Shown here: positions 9,507 to 18,010 of the stretch, piece by piece
Layout of the letters: each line of letters starts with the position of its first letter
How positions within the stretch are numbered: position 1 is the first letter of the stretch
Source of the DNA: Nocardioides carbamazepini
GTDB lineage: Bacteria; Actinomycetota; Actinomycetes; Propionibacteriales; Nocardioidaceae
NCBI RefSeq assembly: GCF_024614185.1
Contig: NZ_JAHTLF010000018.1
Span: 469,821-533,820 of the forward strand
Reading direction: 5' to 3'
DNA: 64,000 nt
The notes under the pieces: generated by a model
Told to the model about the DNA's origin: nothing
The model's input: the letters and a program-made list of their open reading frames with translations, nothing else
The model's database searches: none
Translations under genes and position numbers: made by a program

Positions 9507-9608
9507 CTCCACGAACGCCTTCCACCTGATACGACGCCTTGCCGGAGGAAAACTGGTCGGACGCCGGCACTGGCGGGCTGTCGTATCGGCGTGGTGCCGT
9601 TCGTGGAG
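9507..9608. repeat. Nested 29-base inverted repeat between divergent genes
   Basis: The arms are 9507-9535 and 9580-9608, separated by 44 bases. The outer 11 bases (CTCCACGAACG / its complement) and the inner 8 bases (GATACGAC / GTCGTATC) match exactly, with a short imperfect middle containing CCAC/GTGG. It lies in the promoter gap of the YciI-like gene, so it may be an operator pair or a long 5' leader hairpin. Confidence 0.6.
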
Positions 9609-9654
9609 AGGGCAGGAGGCGGTCATCGGGACCGCCCGGAGTCGAGGAGACGAC

Positions 9655-10020
9655 ATGACGACCTACCTGATGTCCGTGCACGGTCCCACCGAGGTGACCG
9701 ACGAGTTCTACGGCTACGGGTCGAAGGAGGAGATGGAGCAGTCCTTCGCCGACACCGGCGCCTTCAACGAGCAGCTGAAGGCGGACGGCTACTGGGTCTT
9801 CGCCGGCGGCCTGGCGCCCGCCACGACCGCGACCGTGATCGACGGGCAGGGTGAGTCGCCCGTGATCACCGACGGTCCCTACCTCGAGACCAAGGAGGCC
9901 ATCGGCGGCTTCTGGGTGATCGAGGTGCCCGACCTCGACGTCGCGCTGCGACTGGCGGCCGACGCGTCGCGCGCGTGCCGGGGCAAGGTCGAGATCCGCC
10001 CGTTCGACGGTCTCGCCTGA
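9655..10020 (+). CDS. YciI/YCII-related family protein
   Basis: 121 residues of the YCII-related dimeric alpha-beta barrel family (MTTYLMSVHGPTEVT...; DGPYLETKEAIGGFWVIEVPDLDVAL), the group that in actinobacteria often accompanies ECF sigma factors. GAGGAG precedes the ATG at 9655. No sigma factor is adjacent here. The role is unknown; a small-molecule-binding or weak lyase-type activity is the family expectation. Confidence 0.8.
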   Translation: MTTYLMSVHGPTEVTDEFYGYGSKEEMEQSFADTGAFNEQLKADGYWVFAGGLAPATTATVIDGQGESPVITDGPYLETKEAIGGFWVIEVPDLDVALRLAADASRACRGKVEIRPFDGLA

Positions 10021-10025
10021 CCCGG

Positions 10026-10110
10026 CTACCGGCATACGAGGACCTTCGCGTTCGCCGCCTGCACCGCGGCGTCGCCGGTGTAGCTCACGACGAGATGGGC
10101 GCACCGGGTC
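10026..10110 (-). pseudogene. Remnant of an Ig-like-domain C-terminus
   Basis: Read on the minus strand, 10100-10026 encodes AHLVVSYTGDAAVQAANAK then VLVCR and a stop. This aligns with the end of the intact protein at 11794-13167 (KLVVSYAGDAAVNGASAQ, ending KVRR). No start, signal peptide or upstream domain is present, so this is the broken 3' end of a second copy. It marks the left border of the low-GC island. Confidence 0.7.
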
Positions 10111-10237
10111 TGAGTTCGTTGACTCGCCACCGACTACGACATCTGCAGTTGGAAGGACCGAAGCAGTGACCAACTGGACGCCTTCACCTCGTCATGCGCC
10201 ACTGGCCCGCGCCACGATGCAGGTCAACAATCACGAC

Positions 10238-10255
10238 TTGTCACGCCTATGACAA
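10238..10255. promoter_or_regulatory. Palindrome TTGTCA-N6-TGACAA upstream of the protease operon
   Basis: Perfect 6-base arms with a 6-base spacer, about 110-125 bases before the protease start. It is the only clear dyad in this gap and is the size of a dimeric regulator's site. TTGTCA could also serve as a -35 element. The cognate regulator is unknown. Confidence 0.4.
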
Positions 10256-10365
10256 ACCTGTGTGGCGGAATTCTCTGCACAGGTCACAGCCACCAAGTCC
10301 TCTTCACCGTTGACGACGATAGGAGTTCGCAATCTTCACCAAAACCGATGAGGAGTGAATTCACC

Positions 10366-10995
10366 TTGTTTCTGATGAAAGGCCGCCTACCACGAGAAAG
10401 GCGCGTCCGAACCGCCGTCCTCGCGATCCTCGCAACCGGTGTCGCATGGGCTTCGCTGGGTTCGACACCAGCACTCGCCGACCCCTACCCGGTCGACGGG
10501 GGACCGGATCGCGGGCAACACAGCTACTGCTTTGACGGCGCCCACCCCATGAACACCGACGTACACACCCGCGCGCTGTCGACGATGGCGAACGTGGACG
10601 CCCAGACCGCCGTCACGACCGTGCAGCACACACCCTGTCGAGCACGCACCGACGTTCGATTCCAGCAACGCCCCATTTCGCCCGGCGTGATCGGATACGC
10701 GCCATGCGCCGCACGAGTCGTGGGTAGCACGGACTGTGACATTCGCGATGTGCGTGTCTACTGGGCTGAGATCGAACGACTGTCCGCGCACCCGAAGCGG
10801 GAAGCGCGCCACACTCTCTGTCATGAGGTGGGCCACACCCTCGGGGCATCCCACTACGAGAGCTGGCTGGTGAACCCTGACGGAACGTGGGCGACGAACA
10901 GCTGCATGATCAGCGGTCTGGCCGATGACGGTTCCTTGTGGACACGGTCATACGGACCTCACCACATCGCTCATATCAATGCATGGTTCAGCTAG
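10366..10995 (+). CDS. Secreted metzincin-type zinc protease
   Basis: A signal peptide (RRVRTAVLAILATGVAWA ... ALADPYP) is followed by a Cys-containing domain of about 170 residues. It carries HEVGHTLGASH (first His at about 153) and a following SCMISG. These fit the metzincin zinc motif HExGHxxGxxH and Met-turn. Six or more cysteines suggest disulfides in the exported form. Start choice: TTG at 10366 has AGGAG 10 bases upstream; the ATGs at 10348 and 10375 have no properly spaced site. GC is clearly lower than the flanks, suggesting transfer. The stop overlaps the ribosome site of the next gene. Confidence 0.75.
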   Translation: MFLMKGRLPRERRVRTAVLAILATGVAWASLGSTPALADPYPVDGGPDRGQHSYCFDGAHPMNTDVHTRALSTMANVDAQTAVTTVQHTPCRARTDVRFQQRPISPGVIGYAPCAARVVGSTDCDIRDVRVYWAEIERLSAHPKREARHTLCHEVGHTLGASHYESWLVNPDGTWATNSCMISGLADDGSLWTRSYGPHHIAHINAWFS

Positions 10996-11006
10996 GAGGT
11001 ACGAAG

Positions 11007-11702
11007 ATGCGAAAGAAGATGATTGCCGTGACGACGGTCGTGCTCCTGGCTACGACTGCGGGATGCGGCTTCACGCCTGCGGCTGAGAAGCGATCCGCGC
11101 CTGGACCACAGGGAGCACCTACGGCCCTTACAGAAGGCGCATCGAGCGTTCTGAGCAGACTTCGCGAGGGACTCAACTACGTCGTCTACCCCTCCCCCGA
11201 CAAGCTCGTCGAAGAGCGAGGAGCTGCTTACGTGGGCGAGGTGCACGAGATACGCGAAGGACGGACGCTCCTGTCCAAGACAGACGGCGGCTGGACACGA
11301 GACAACTCTGTCGTCATCACCGTCAGAGTGACCCGGGAACTCCGAGAGCTGCAGGGTGCCAGTGCGGACGGCATGATCTATGTGTCGATGCCGCGTGGCG
11401 TCAACGCGGTGACGACCGACGGCAAGATCATGGGGAGCGATCCCCATCCCTCCATCGAGGAACTTCGGCGTTCGCTTCCGAACGGTCTCAAAGTTCTGGT
11501 GATGGCAGGGGCCATGGATCCCGGCCTCGCCCTCAGCAACCCGTCGACGAGGGTCGAGAAGGATCCTCGCATCGTGCCGGGCGAGGCACTGCTCCTCGAC
11601 GGCTTCCATCCGCAGACCGTGGTGTTCGACCAGGGAACCGAACCGCTCGATGCCTGGGCCGACTACACCTTCAACGAACTGGTCGCTGCAGCCACGGATT
11701 GA
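11007..11702 (+). CDS. Putative lipoprotein of unknown function
   Basis: 231 residues with a lipoprotein signal (MRKKMIAVTTVVLLATTAGC; lipobox TAGC), so probably membrane-anchored outside the cell. The rest shows no family I recognise. The region VVITVRVTRELRELQGAS...IYVSMPRGVN looks like a beta-rich domain. A strong AGGAGGT site sits 6 bases before the ATG, and the gene begins 11 bases after the protease stop, so the two form an operon. It could be an inhibitor, chaperone or co-factor for the protease. Lower GC than the flanks. Confidence 0.65.
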   Translation: MRKKMIAVTTVVLLATTAGCGFTPAAEKRSAPGPQGAPTALTEGASSVLSRLREGLNYVVYPSPDKLVEERGAAYVGEVHEIREGRTLLSKTDGGWTRDNSVVITVRVTRELRELQGASADGMIYVSMPRGVNAVTTDGKIMGSDPHPSIEELRRSLPNGLKVLVMAGAMDPGLALSNPSTRVEKDPRIVPGEALLLDGFHPQTVVFDQGTEPLDAWADYTFNELVAAATD

Positions 11703-11741
11703 GGAAACCGAGGAGCGTGGTCGCACACGAGCTGTGCGGGT

Positions 11742-11784
11742 GGGCCGAGCCGGCGATCTTCATGAAGGATCGCCAGCTCGGCCC
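11742..11784. terminator. Bidirectional hairpin between convergent genes
   Basis: 17-base arms (11742-11758 and 11768-11784) with a single mismatch and a 9-base loop ttcatgaag. It lies between the lipoprotein gene stop and the stop of the opposing Ig-like protein gene. Confidence 0.75.
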
Positions 11785-11793
11785 GAGGGCCAG

Positions 11794-13167
11794 CTACCGG
11801 CGCACCTTCACCTTGACCTGAGCGCTGGCGCCGTTGACGGCGGCGTCCCCGGCGTAGCTCACCACGAGCTTGTGCTTGCCGGCCTTGAGCTTCTTGAGCT
11901 TCACGATGACCGTGCCGCCGGCGAGCACGCCGGTGCCGACGACCTTGCCCTTCGCGGTGACGGTGACGGCGCCGGACGGCGGCTTGGCCGCGGAGACGGT
12001 GACCTTCAGCTTGCCCCTCTTGGTGGGCCGCAGCGTCCCCTTGGCCTTCGCCTGCACCGTCGCCGGCAGCTTGATCGCGGCCAGGGAGCCACCGAGGGAG
12101 CTGTTGCCGGACAGTCCGCCGGGCAGGCCACCACCGGTGCTGCCGAGCGGACCCGTGCCGGTGGCCGCGCCCCCGCCCGAGCCCGCGGCGGCCGTCGTGA
12201 AGGACTGCCAGGCGCCGTACGTCGTCGCGCCGCCCGTCGGGGTGAACTTGCCGCGCCAGTAGTAGGTGGTGCCGGGACTCAGCGTCGGGAACTCCGGCTC
12301 GTTCCAGTCGGTCCACAGGTAGACCGCGGGGTCGCCGCCGCCGTACGGCAGCGACTTCGACCACTGCGGCGCCGCGCTGTTGGTGCTCAGGTCGACCCCG
12401 ATCGAGCCACCGAGGTTGTTGGTGATCGCCTGGAAGTAGGAGACGAAGCCGTACCGGGTCGCGCCGCCGTCGGGGTCGGTCGCGGTGTTGACGGAGGACG
12501 GGGTGTCGTAGAGGACCTGGTGCGGTGACCCTGGCTGGCCGCTGCCGCCGGCCCCGAACACGTAGACCGGTGCCTGCAGGCCCACCGTCGCGTCGTTGTT
12601 GCCGTCGATCGTCTTCACGCCGATCGTCAGGTTGGCACCCGACAGCGGCTGGCTCGCCTTCACCGGGAACTGGAACTCCCAGTGATGGCCCTGCGCCACG
12701 CCCCACAGGCCTGCGTCGCGGTCGTTGTAGTAGGCGCCGCCCTGCATGTTCCCCCAGCCCGGGCAGTTGCCCTGGGGAGCGGCACCGCCGCTGCCGTCGT
12801 ACCCGCACCGGATCTGCTGTGAGGTGTCGAACGTGACGCCTGCCGGCAACGAGATCGTCGGGTGGAAGTAGGTGCCGCCCGCGCACGGATTGCCCATGCC
12901 GTAGACCGCGTAGTGGATCCAGAACGTCTGGCCCACGGCCGGTACGCCGCTGTCCGGGTCGGCCCAGTAGCCGGCGTAGGCGCCGATCCCCGCCTCCGTG
13001 TACGGCGTTCCCTGGATCAGTCCGAAGCAGTTGACCACCTGGGTGTAGCCGATGCCGCCGTCGTACCAGCCGCCCGGCTCGTCGGCGGCAGCGGGCGCCG
13101 GACGGAGGACGCCGGTCCCGAGGAGGAGGGCGACGAGGACGGCGAGGTAGCGCAGGGTTCTGGTCAC
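11794..13167 (-). CDS. Secreted protein with C-terminal bacterial Ig-like domain
   Basis: 457 residues: signal peptide (MTRTLRYLAVLVALLLGTGV ... APAAA), a roughly 330-residue extracellular region rich in Gly, Tyr, Trp and Asn with scattered cysteines, and a C-terminal Ig-like domain (about residues 365-455; VTVSAAKPPSGAVTVTAKGK ... LVVSYAGDAAV). This fits the class of actinobacterial surface proteins ending in Big_3-type domains. No catalytic motif was found. A degraded copy of its 3' end lies at 10026-10110, across the island. Confidence 0.7.
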   Translation of the reverse strand: MTRTLRYLAVLVALLLGTGVLRPAPAAADEPGGWYDGGIGYTQVVNCFGLIQGTPYTEAGIGAYAGYWADPDSGVPAVGQTFWIHYAVYGMGNPCAGGTYFHPTISLPAGVTFDTSQQIRCGYDGSGGAAPQGNCPGWGNMQGGAYYNDRDAGLWGVAQGHHWEFQFPVKASQPLSGANLTIGVKTIDGNNDATVGLQAPVYVFGAGGSGQPGSPHQVLYDTPSSVNTATDPDGGATRYGFVSYFQAITNNLGGSIGVDLSTNSAAPQWSKSLPYGGGDPAVYLWTDWNEPEFPTLSPGTTYYWRGKFTPTGGATTYGAWQSFTTAAAGSGGGAATGTGPLGSTGGGLPGGLSGNSSLGGSLAAIKLPATVQAKAKGTLRPTKRGKLKVTVSAAKPPSGAVTVTAKGKVVGTGVLAGGTVIVKLKKLKAGKHKLVVSYAGDAAVNGASAQVKVKVRR

Positions 13168-13201
13168 CCTGTCATTCGGCCATCGCCGATCGGGGTGTCG
13201 C

Positions 13202-13235
13202 GTCAGGGTCGGACCCCAATGTTGGGGGCCTGACC
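13202..13235 (-). terminator. Hairpin after the Vgb-like gene
   Basis: Outer arms GTCAGG / CCTGAC and inner arms CCCCAA / TTGGGG with a 2-base loop. It lies just downstream of the minus-strand stop at 13267, between two secreted-protein genes. Confidence 0.5.
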
Positions 13236-13261
13236 CGCCCCTGACCCGCCCCTGACCCGAC
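13229..13261. repeat. Three tandem 11-bp repeats
   Basis: cctgacccgcc occurs twice and then cctgacccgac, in the gap between two secreted-protein genes. The first unit also forms the right arm of the hairpin at 13202-13235. Confidence 0.6.
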
Positions 13262-13266
13262 GCGGA

Positions 13267-14721
13267 TCAGCGGGTCAGCGTGGCCTTCCTCGTGGTCGTC
13301 GCTCCGGTCGCCGCGGTGAGCACGACGGTGACCTTCACCGACCGACTGCGCTGAAGAACCTTGCGGGCGGCCTTCGTCAGCTTGAGGCTCACCTTGCCGC
13401 CGCTGTTGACGGCAACGGCGTAGGCGCCGCTCGCCAGCTTCTTCTTGCCGGCCTTGACCACGACAGTGCCCGAGCACGCCATCAGCCCGCTGCCGCAGCT
13501 GACCGTGAGCTTCGCCTTCTTGCGCTTCTTGTCGGCCTTGAGCTTCTTCTTGGCGCTGACCGGAGGCTGCGCGTGCGGGGCGAGCTGCGAGTTCGCGCCG
13601 ACGTTGACGTTGGTCACCCACAGGTTCTCGCGCCCCACCCGCACGATCGAGTTGTTGGCCTCGTCGGTGAACCAGATCGCGCCGTCCGCGCCGTAGGTCA
13701 GCGAGGTCGGCTCGTAGTTGCCGACCTGCACCACCGCGCCGACACCAGCCGCGTTGACGTGACCGATGCCCTTCGCGGCGCCGACGCTGGTGAACCAGAC
13801 GTTGCCGTCAGGTCCGGTCACCAGGCTGCGCGGCGCCGTACGGTCACCGGTGCGGATCGTGCCGACCTGGTTGTTGTCGCCGACCCAGCCGACGCTGCCC
13901 CTGGCGGGCGAGGTGAACCATGAACCGCCGTCGTCGCGGCCGAACCAGATCCTCCCGTTCGGTCCGGCTGCCACCGAGTACGGGTAGGTGGCGTCGGCGG
14001 GCAGGGGATACGCGACACCTCCACTCCCCGTAGCGTTGATCTGGACCAGCCGATCGAACTGGCCACACCACATCAGTCCGTCGCGGCCACGGCCGAGGGC
14101 GCCGTCGCAATCAGGGGAGTTCGGGTCCTCGGGCACGGGACTCCCGACGATGCGCCGGATCCCCGGAGCCGCTGTCGACCCGGCCAGCCACACCGCGTCC
14201 GGACCGCTACGGATACTCAGGCTCGTCGGCACGGCCCACGCGGTCGCCGGTCCGGCGTCAAGCGGGTGGTAGCGCAGCACCTTCGTGCCGTAGTCGTAGG
14301 CCACCCAGACGGCCCCAGAGGCGTCGACATCGAGGTCGTTCGCCGTGTAGCCCGCCGTGACGTAGGGCAGGTTGAACTCGTCGATGGCGCCGGACGTGGT
14401 GATCCGGCCGAGCTTGTTCTTCTCGGTCTCGATGAACCACATGTCACCGTTCGGCGCGGTCGTGATCCGGCGCAGCCCGGCCGAACTGGTCGGCACGGGG
14501 AAGACCTGGAAACTGCCGGCCTTGGCGGCCCGCCGCGCCGGCGCCGGCGTGTGCTCCACGGTCAGCTCGACCCGCTGGCCCGGACCGAGCGCGTCCGCCG
14601 ACGGGTCCGTCTCGGCGACGGCTCCCGGCACGCCGAGACCAGTGATCGAGAGGGCCGGCAGGACGAGGATCCCCGCCGCCATCGCCATCGCCCGGCGCAC
14701 CCGGGCAGCTCGCATCGTCAT
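13267..14721 (-). CDS. Secreted Vgb-like (virginiamycin B lyase-type) beta-propeller
   Basis: 484 residues. A Tat/Sec-like signal (MTMRAARVRRAMAMAAGILV...) precedes a seven-bladed-propeller pattern with repeated APNGDMWFIE, GPNGRIWFGRD, GPDGNVWFTS and GADGAIWFTDE, the signature of the streptogramin-lyase fold. Secretion and the missing lyase context argue against antibiotic resistance as its job. The C-terminal 100 residues are the same Lys-rich cysteine-paired module as in the NHL protein (VSCGSGLMACSGTV). AAGGAG lies 4 bases before the ATG. Confidence 0.72.
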   Translation of the reverse strand: MTMRAARVRRAMAMAAGILVLPALSITGLGVPGAVAETDPSADALGPGQRVELTVEHTPAPARRAAKAGSFQVFPVPTSSAGLRRITTAPNGDMWFIETEKNKLGRITTSGAIDEFNLPYVTAGYTANDLDVDASGAVWVAYDYGTKVLRYHPLDAGPATAWAVPTSLSIRSGPDAVWLAGSTAAPGIRRIVGSPVPEDPNSPDCDGALGRGRDGLMWCGQFDRLVQINATGSGGVAYPLPADATYPYSVAAGPNGRIWFGRDDGGSWFTSPARGSVGWVGDNNQVGTIRTGDRTAPRSLVTGPDGNVWFTSVGAAKGIGHVNAAGVGAVVQVGNYEPTSLTYGADGAIWFTDEANNSIVRVGRENLWVTNVNVGANSQLAPHAQPPVSAKKKLKADKKRKKAKLTVSCGSGLMACSGTVVVKAGKKKLASGAYAVAVNSGGKVSLKLTKAARKVLQRSRSVKVTVVLTAATGATTTRKATLTR

Positions 14722-14843
14722 CGCGCTCCTTCAGGGAGGGCACGACCCGCGGCGCGCCCCAGAGACAGGTCGGGGCGCCCATCTACCCGGCCGGGGTATC
14801 ACCAAACCTTCGACGCTCCAGCGCTCCGGCGCACCTGGGCCGG

Positions 14844-15608
14844 TCAGCGGATGCGGGCCGCGCGTGCGATGCCCCTGCCGGCGATCACGGTCCGGTAGCG
14901 GTGGGTGGTGCGGGCGGCGTACTCGATGGTGGTGGCGGCACCGTGCTCGCCGAGCGTGGTGTCGTACCAGGCGGTAAGCGTCGGCGAGTCCGTGCCGGAC
15001 GGGTTGCCGACGCCGAGATGGCGCCGCGGCAGGTCCAGGTGGCGGGCCAGCCGCCTCTCCCAGCGGCCGTGCCCGCCCCGGCCGATCGCCCGCAGCGGCT
15101 GGTGGATCGAGGCGACGTAGTCGGGTTGCGCCTGGGCCAGGAAGTCCATCATCGCGCGGGTCTCCGGCTCGCTCGCCGGACGTGGGCCGCCCCAGTAGCG
15201 GGTGCCGCGGTCCGCACCCGACCAGCCGCTGGTCGGCCAGTTGCGGTTGAGATCGACGCCGCGGCCGTTGATGCGGGTCCCGCGTGCGTTGCCATCGGGG
15301 TTCATCGTCGGCACCACCCAGACGCCGGTCCCGGGCCGCGGCTCGACGTGGTCGCGGATCCAGCGGGCCGTGGCGATCCCGGCCTTCTCGTCGCCGTGCA
15401 TCTGGCCGAGAACGAGCAGGACGTGCGGCGCCCCCTCCTCGCCCCGGTAGAACGCGCGGATCGGGCGACCGCGCGCCGAGGTCCCGATCACGAGCGACAT
15501 CTCGACGTACGACGCCGCGGTCGCCGCCACGGTCGGGGCGGGAACGGCGGCGGCCGCGCCGGCGACGACCACGAGGGTCGCCGCCGACGCGGCCAGGAGT
15601 CGGCGCAT
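14844..15608 (-). CDS. Secreted M14-family zinc carboxypeptidase
   Basis: 254 residues with a signal peptide (MRRLLAASAATLVVVAGAAA). The metal ligands are visible: HGDE (first His and Glu) in VLGQMHGDEKAG and the later His in YVASIHQPL. The catalytic Glu is likely in TTIEYAART. The NPDG and DLNRNWP segments are typical of murein-tripeptide-type M14 peptidases (MpaA/zinc carboxypeptidase group). It starts just after the hppA stop (15611), so it is probably co-transcribed with hppA. Likely role: trimming peptidoglycan peptides or scavenging peptides outside the membrane. Confidence 0.82.
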   Translation of the reverse strand: MRRLLAASAATLVVVAGAAAAVPAPTVAATAASYVEMSLVIGTSARGRPIRAFYRGEEGAPHVLLVLGQMHGDEKAGIATARWIRDHVEPRPGTGVWVVPTMNPDGNARGTRINGRGVDLNRNWPTSGWSGADRGTRYWGGPRPASEPETRAMMDFLAQAQPDYVASIHQPLRAIGRGGHGRWERRLARHLDLPRRHLGVGNPSGTDSPTLTAWYDTTLGEHGAATTIEYAARTTHRYRTVIAGRGIARAARIR

Positions 15609-15610
15609 CC

Positions 15611-17911
15611 TCAGGCGGAGTCGACCGATGTGGGCTGCGGGGCGTCGTCACCGATCGTGGAGACACGCTGCTTGGAGATGTAGACCGCGGCGAAGATCCC
15701 GGCCGCCGCCGCGACGGCGATCAGGATCCGGATGACGTCGTTCTCGTTCTCCCCGTAGGAGAGGCTGACCACGGCGCCGACGATCAGCAGCGACACCAGG
15801 TTCATCACCTTGAGCAGCGGGTTGATCGACGGGCCGGCGGTGTCCTTGAACGGGTCGCCCACCGTGTCTCCGGTGACCGTGGCGGCGTGCGCCTCCGAGC
15901 CCTTGCCGCCGTGGTGTCCGTCCTCGACCAGCTTCTTCGCGTTGTCCCAGGCGCCGCCGGCGTTGGCGAGGAACACCGCCATCAGCGTGCCGGTGGCGAT
16001 CGCGCCGACCAGGAAGCCGGCCAGCGGCCCGACGCCGAGCCCGAAGCCGACGGCCACCGGGGCGAGAATCGCGAGGATGCCGGGTGTCGCGAGCTCGCGC
16101 AGCGAGTCGCGGGTCACGATGTCGACGACCCGGCCGTACTCGGGACGGGCGGTTCCCTCCATGATCCCGGGGATGTCGCGGAACTGACGCCGCACCTCCA
16201 TCACGACCGCGCCGGCCGCCCGGCCGACCGCGTTGATGGCCAGGCCCGAGAAGAGGAACACCGCACAGGCGCCGAGGAGGGCGCCGACGATCAGCTTGGC
16301 GTCGTAGACCAGGAAGTCCTGGTCCAGGACGTCGCCGACCTCGGCATACGCGCTCTGGGTGTACGACGCGAACAGGGCACTCGCCGCCAGGACGGCGGTC
16401 GCGATCGCGATGCCCTTGGTGATCGCCTTGGTCGTGTTGCCGACGGCGTCGAGCTCGGTGAGGATCTTCGCCCCCTCCTCGCTGACGTCGCCGGACATCT
16501 CCGCGATGCCCTGGGCGTTGTCGGAGACCGGGCCGAAGGTGTCCATCGCGACGATGACGCCGACCGTCGTGAGCAGGCCGCACCCCGCCAGCGCGACGGC
16601 GAACAGAGCGAGACCGGTCGAGCCGCCCGCCAGGAGCGCCGCGCCGAACACCGCGGCGCCGATCACCATCGCGGTGTAGACCGCGGACTCGAAGCCGACT
16701 GAGAGCCCGGACAGGATGACGGTCGCGTGACCGGTCAGCGAGGTCTTGGCGACGTCCTTGACCGGGCGGTGCTCGGTGCCGGTGAAGTAGCCGGTCAGGG
16801 CCAGGATCGCGGCCGCGAGCACGATGCCGATCACGACCGCCCCGGCGGCGAACACCGGCGGTGACAGCTCCGCGGTGGCGCCGGAGCCGAGCTCGCTCCA
16901 CTCGCCGGGGAGGTAGATGAACGCGGCGATCGCGCTGGCGACCGCACCGACCGCGGCCGACATGTAGAACGCCCGGTTGATCGTCTTCAGGCCACTCTCA
17001 CCGGCGCGCGGCCTGGTGAGGTAGACGCCGGCGATCGCCGACAGGGCACCGATCGCGGGGACGATGAGCGGGAAGACCAGGCCCTTGTCGCCGAACGCCT
17101 GCGAGCCGAGGATCAGCGCGGCGACCAGCGTGACGGCGTACGACTCGAACAGGTCGGCCGCCATGCCGGCGCAGTCGCCGACGTTGTCGCCCACGTTGTC
17201 GGCGATCGTCGCCGCGTTGCGCGGGTCGTCCTCGGGGATGTTCTGCTCGACCTTGCCGACCAGGTCGGCGCCGACGTCGGCGGCCTTGGTGAAGATGCCG
17301 CCGCCGACCCGCATGAACATCGCGAGGAGCGCGGCGCCGAAGCCGAAGCCCTCCAGCACGTTGGGCGCGGCGCTCTGGAAGATGATCACGACGACACTGG
17401 CGCCGAGCAGTCCGAGGCCGACGGTGAGCATGCCGACGAACGCACCGGTCCGGAAGCCGATGTTCATGGCGGGGTCACGGCCCTGCTCGTTGGCCGCGGC
17501 CGCCACGCGCAGGTTGGCGCGGACCGCGAGTGACATGCCGAGGTAGCCGACCGCCCCGGAGAAGCCGGCACCCACCAGGAAGAAGACCGACCGGAAGATC
17601 CGGACCGCCCACTCCGACTGCAGACCGCCCGCGTCGTCCGCGGTGTGCGCCGGCAGGGCCAGGAGGACGACGAACGCGATGGCCGCGAAGATCGTCAGGG
17701 TCCTGAACTGCCGGGTGAGGTAGGCGTTCGCCCCCTCCTGCACGGCCTGGGCGATGCGCTGCATGTTGGGAGTGCCCTCGCCTGCGCGCAGCACCTCCGA
17801 TCTGAACAGCGCGGCCATGGCCAGGGAGCCGAGAGCGATCACGGCCACGATCGCCACCAGGGCGAGATCGCCCCCGGTGACTTCGACATCGACGACGAAC
17901 GGACGGGGCAT
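15611..17911 (-). CDS. hppA: Membrane-bound proton-translocating pyrophosphatase
   Basis: Hydrolyses pyrophosphate and pumps H+ across the membrane. It has 766 residues with about 16 transmembrane segments. The signature DVGADLVGKVE and the PPi/Mg site DNVGDNVGDCAGMAADLFESY are intact. GNTTKA carries Lys at the site that distinguishes K+-independent enzymes from K+-dependent ones (Ala). The start at 17911 is preferred because AGGAGG is 8 bases upstream of ATGCCCCGT; a longer frame to 17947 has no such site. A perfect CRP-type box lies about 100 bases upstream. Confidence 0.95.
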   Translation of the reverse strand: MPRPFVVDVEVTGGDLALVAIVAVIALGSLAMAALFRSEVLRAGEGTPNMQRIAQAVQEGANAYLTRQFRTLTIFAAIAFVVLLALPAHTADDAGGLQSEWAVRIFRSVFFLVGAGFSGAVGYLGMSLAVRANLRVAAAANEQGRDPAMNIGFRTGAFVGMLTVGLGLLGASVVVIIFQSAAPNVLEGFGFGAALLAMFMRVGGGIFTKAADVGADLVGKVEQNIPEDDPRNAATIADNVGDNVGDCAGMAADLFESYAVTLVAALILGSQAFGDKGLVFPLIVPAIGALSAIAGVYLTRPRAGESGLKTINRAFYMSAAVGAVASAIAAFIYLPGEWSELGSGATAELSPPVFAAGAVVIGIVLAAAILALTGYFTGTEHRPVKDVAKTSLTGHATVILSGLSVGFESAVYTAMVIGAAVFGAALLAGGSTGLALFAVALAGCGLLTTVGVIVAMDTFGPVSDNAQGIAEMSGDVSEEGAKILTELDAVGNTTKAITKGIAIATAVLAASALFASYTQSAYAEVGDVLDQDFLVYDAKLIVGALLGACAVFLFSGLAINAVGRAAGAVVMEVRRQFRDIPGIMEGTARPEYGRVVDIVTRDSLRELATPGILAILAPVAVGFGLGVGPLAGFLVGAIATGTLMAVFLANAGGAWDNAKKLVEDGHHGGKGSEAHAATVTGDTVGDPFKDTAGPSINPLLKVMNLVSLLIVGAVVSLSYGENENDVIRILIAVAAAAGIFAAVYISKQRVSTIGDDAPQPTSVDSA

Positions 17912-18010
17912 ACGACTGCCTCCTGCGGGGGTTTCAGGGTCGGCCACGGGGGCCAGGTCTGAGATCGTGCCCGGAGTCTACGCAGAGTGTGTCGTAGAAC
18001 ACATGGAGGT

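Larger units (their letters stand above)
10021..10365. other. Intergenic stretch at the island's left edge
   Basis: About 345 bases without an intact gene. It holds the Ig-domain gene remnant (10026-10110), a sharp drop in GC from about 10110 onward, the palindrome at 10238-10255 and the leader of the protease gene. No RNA gene or transposase was seen. Confidence 0.6.

Noticed and set aside
13267..14721. Annotation of the Vgb-like protein as a streptogramin resistance lyase
   Set aside because: The propeller repeats fit, but the signal peptide, the wall-type C-terminal module and the neighbours indicate a secreted structural or binding protein; catalytic residues could not be identified.
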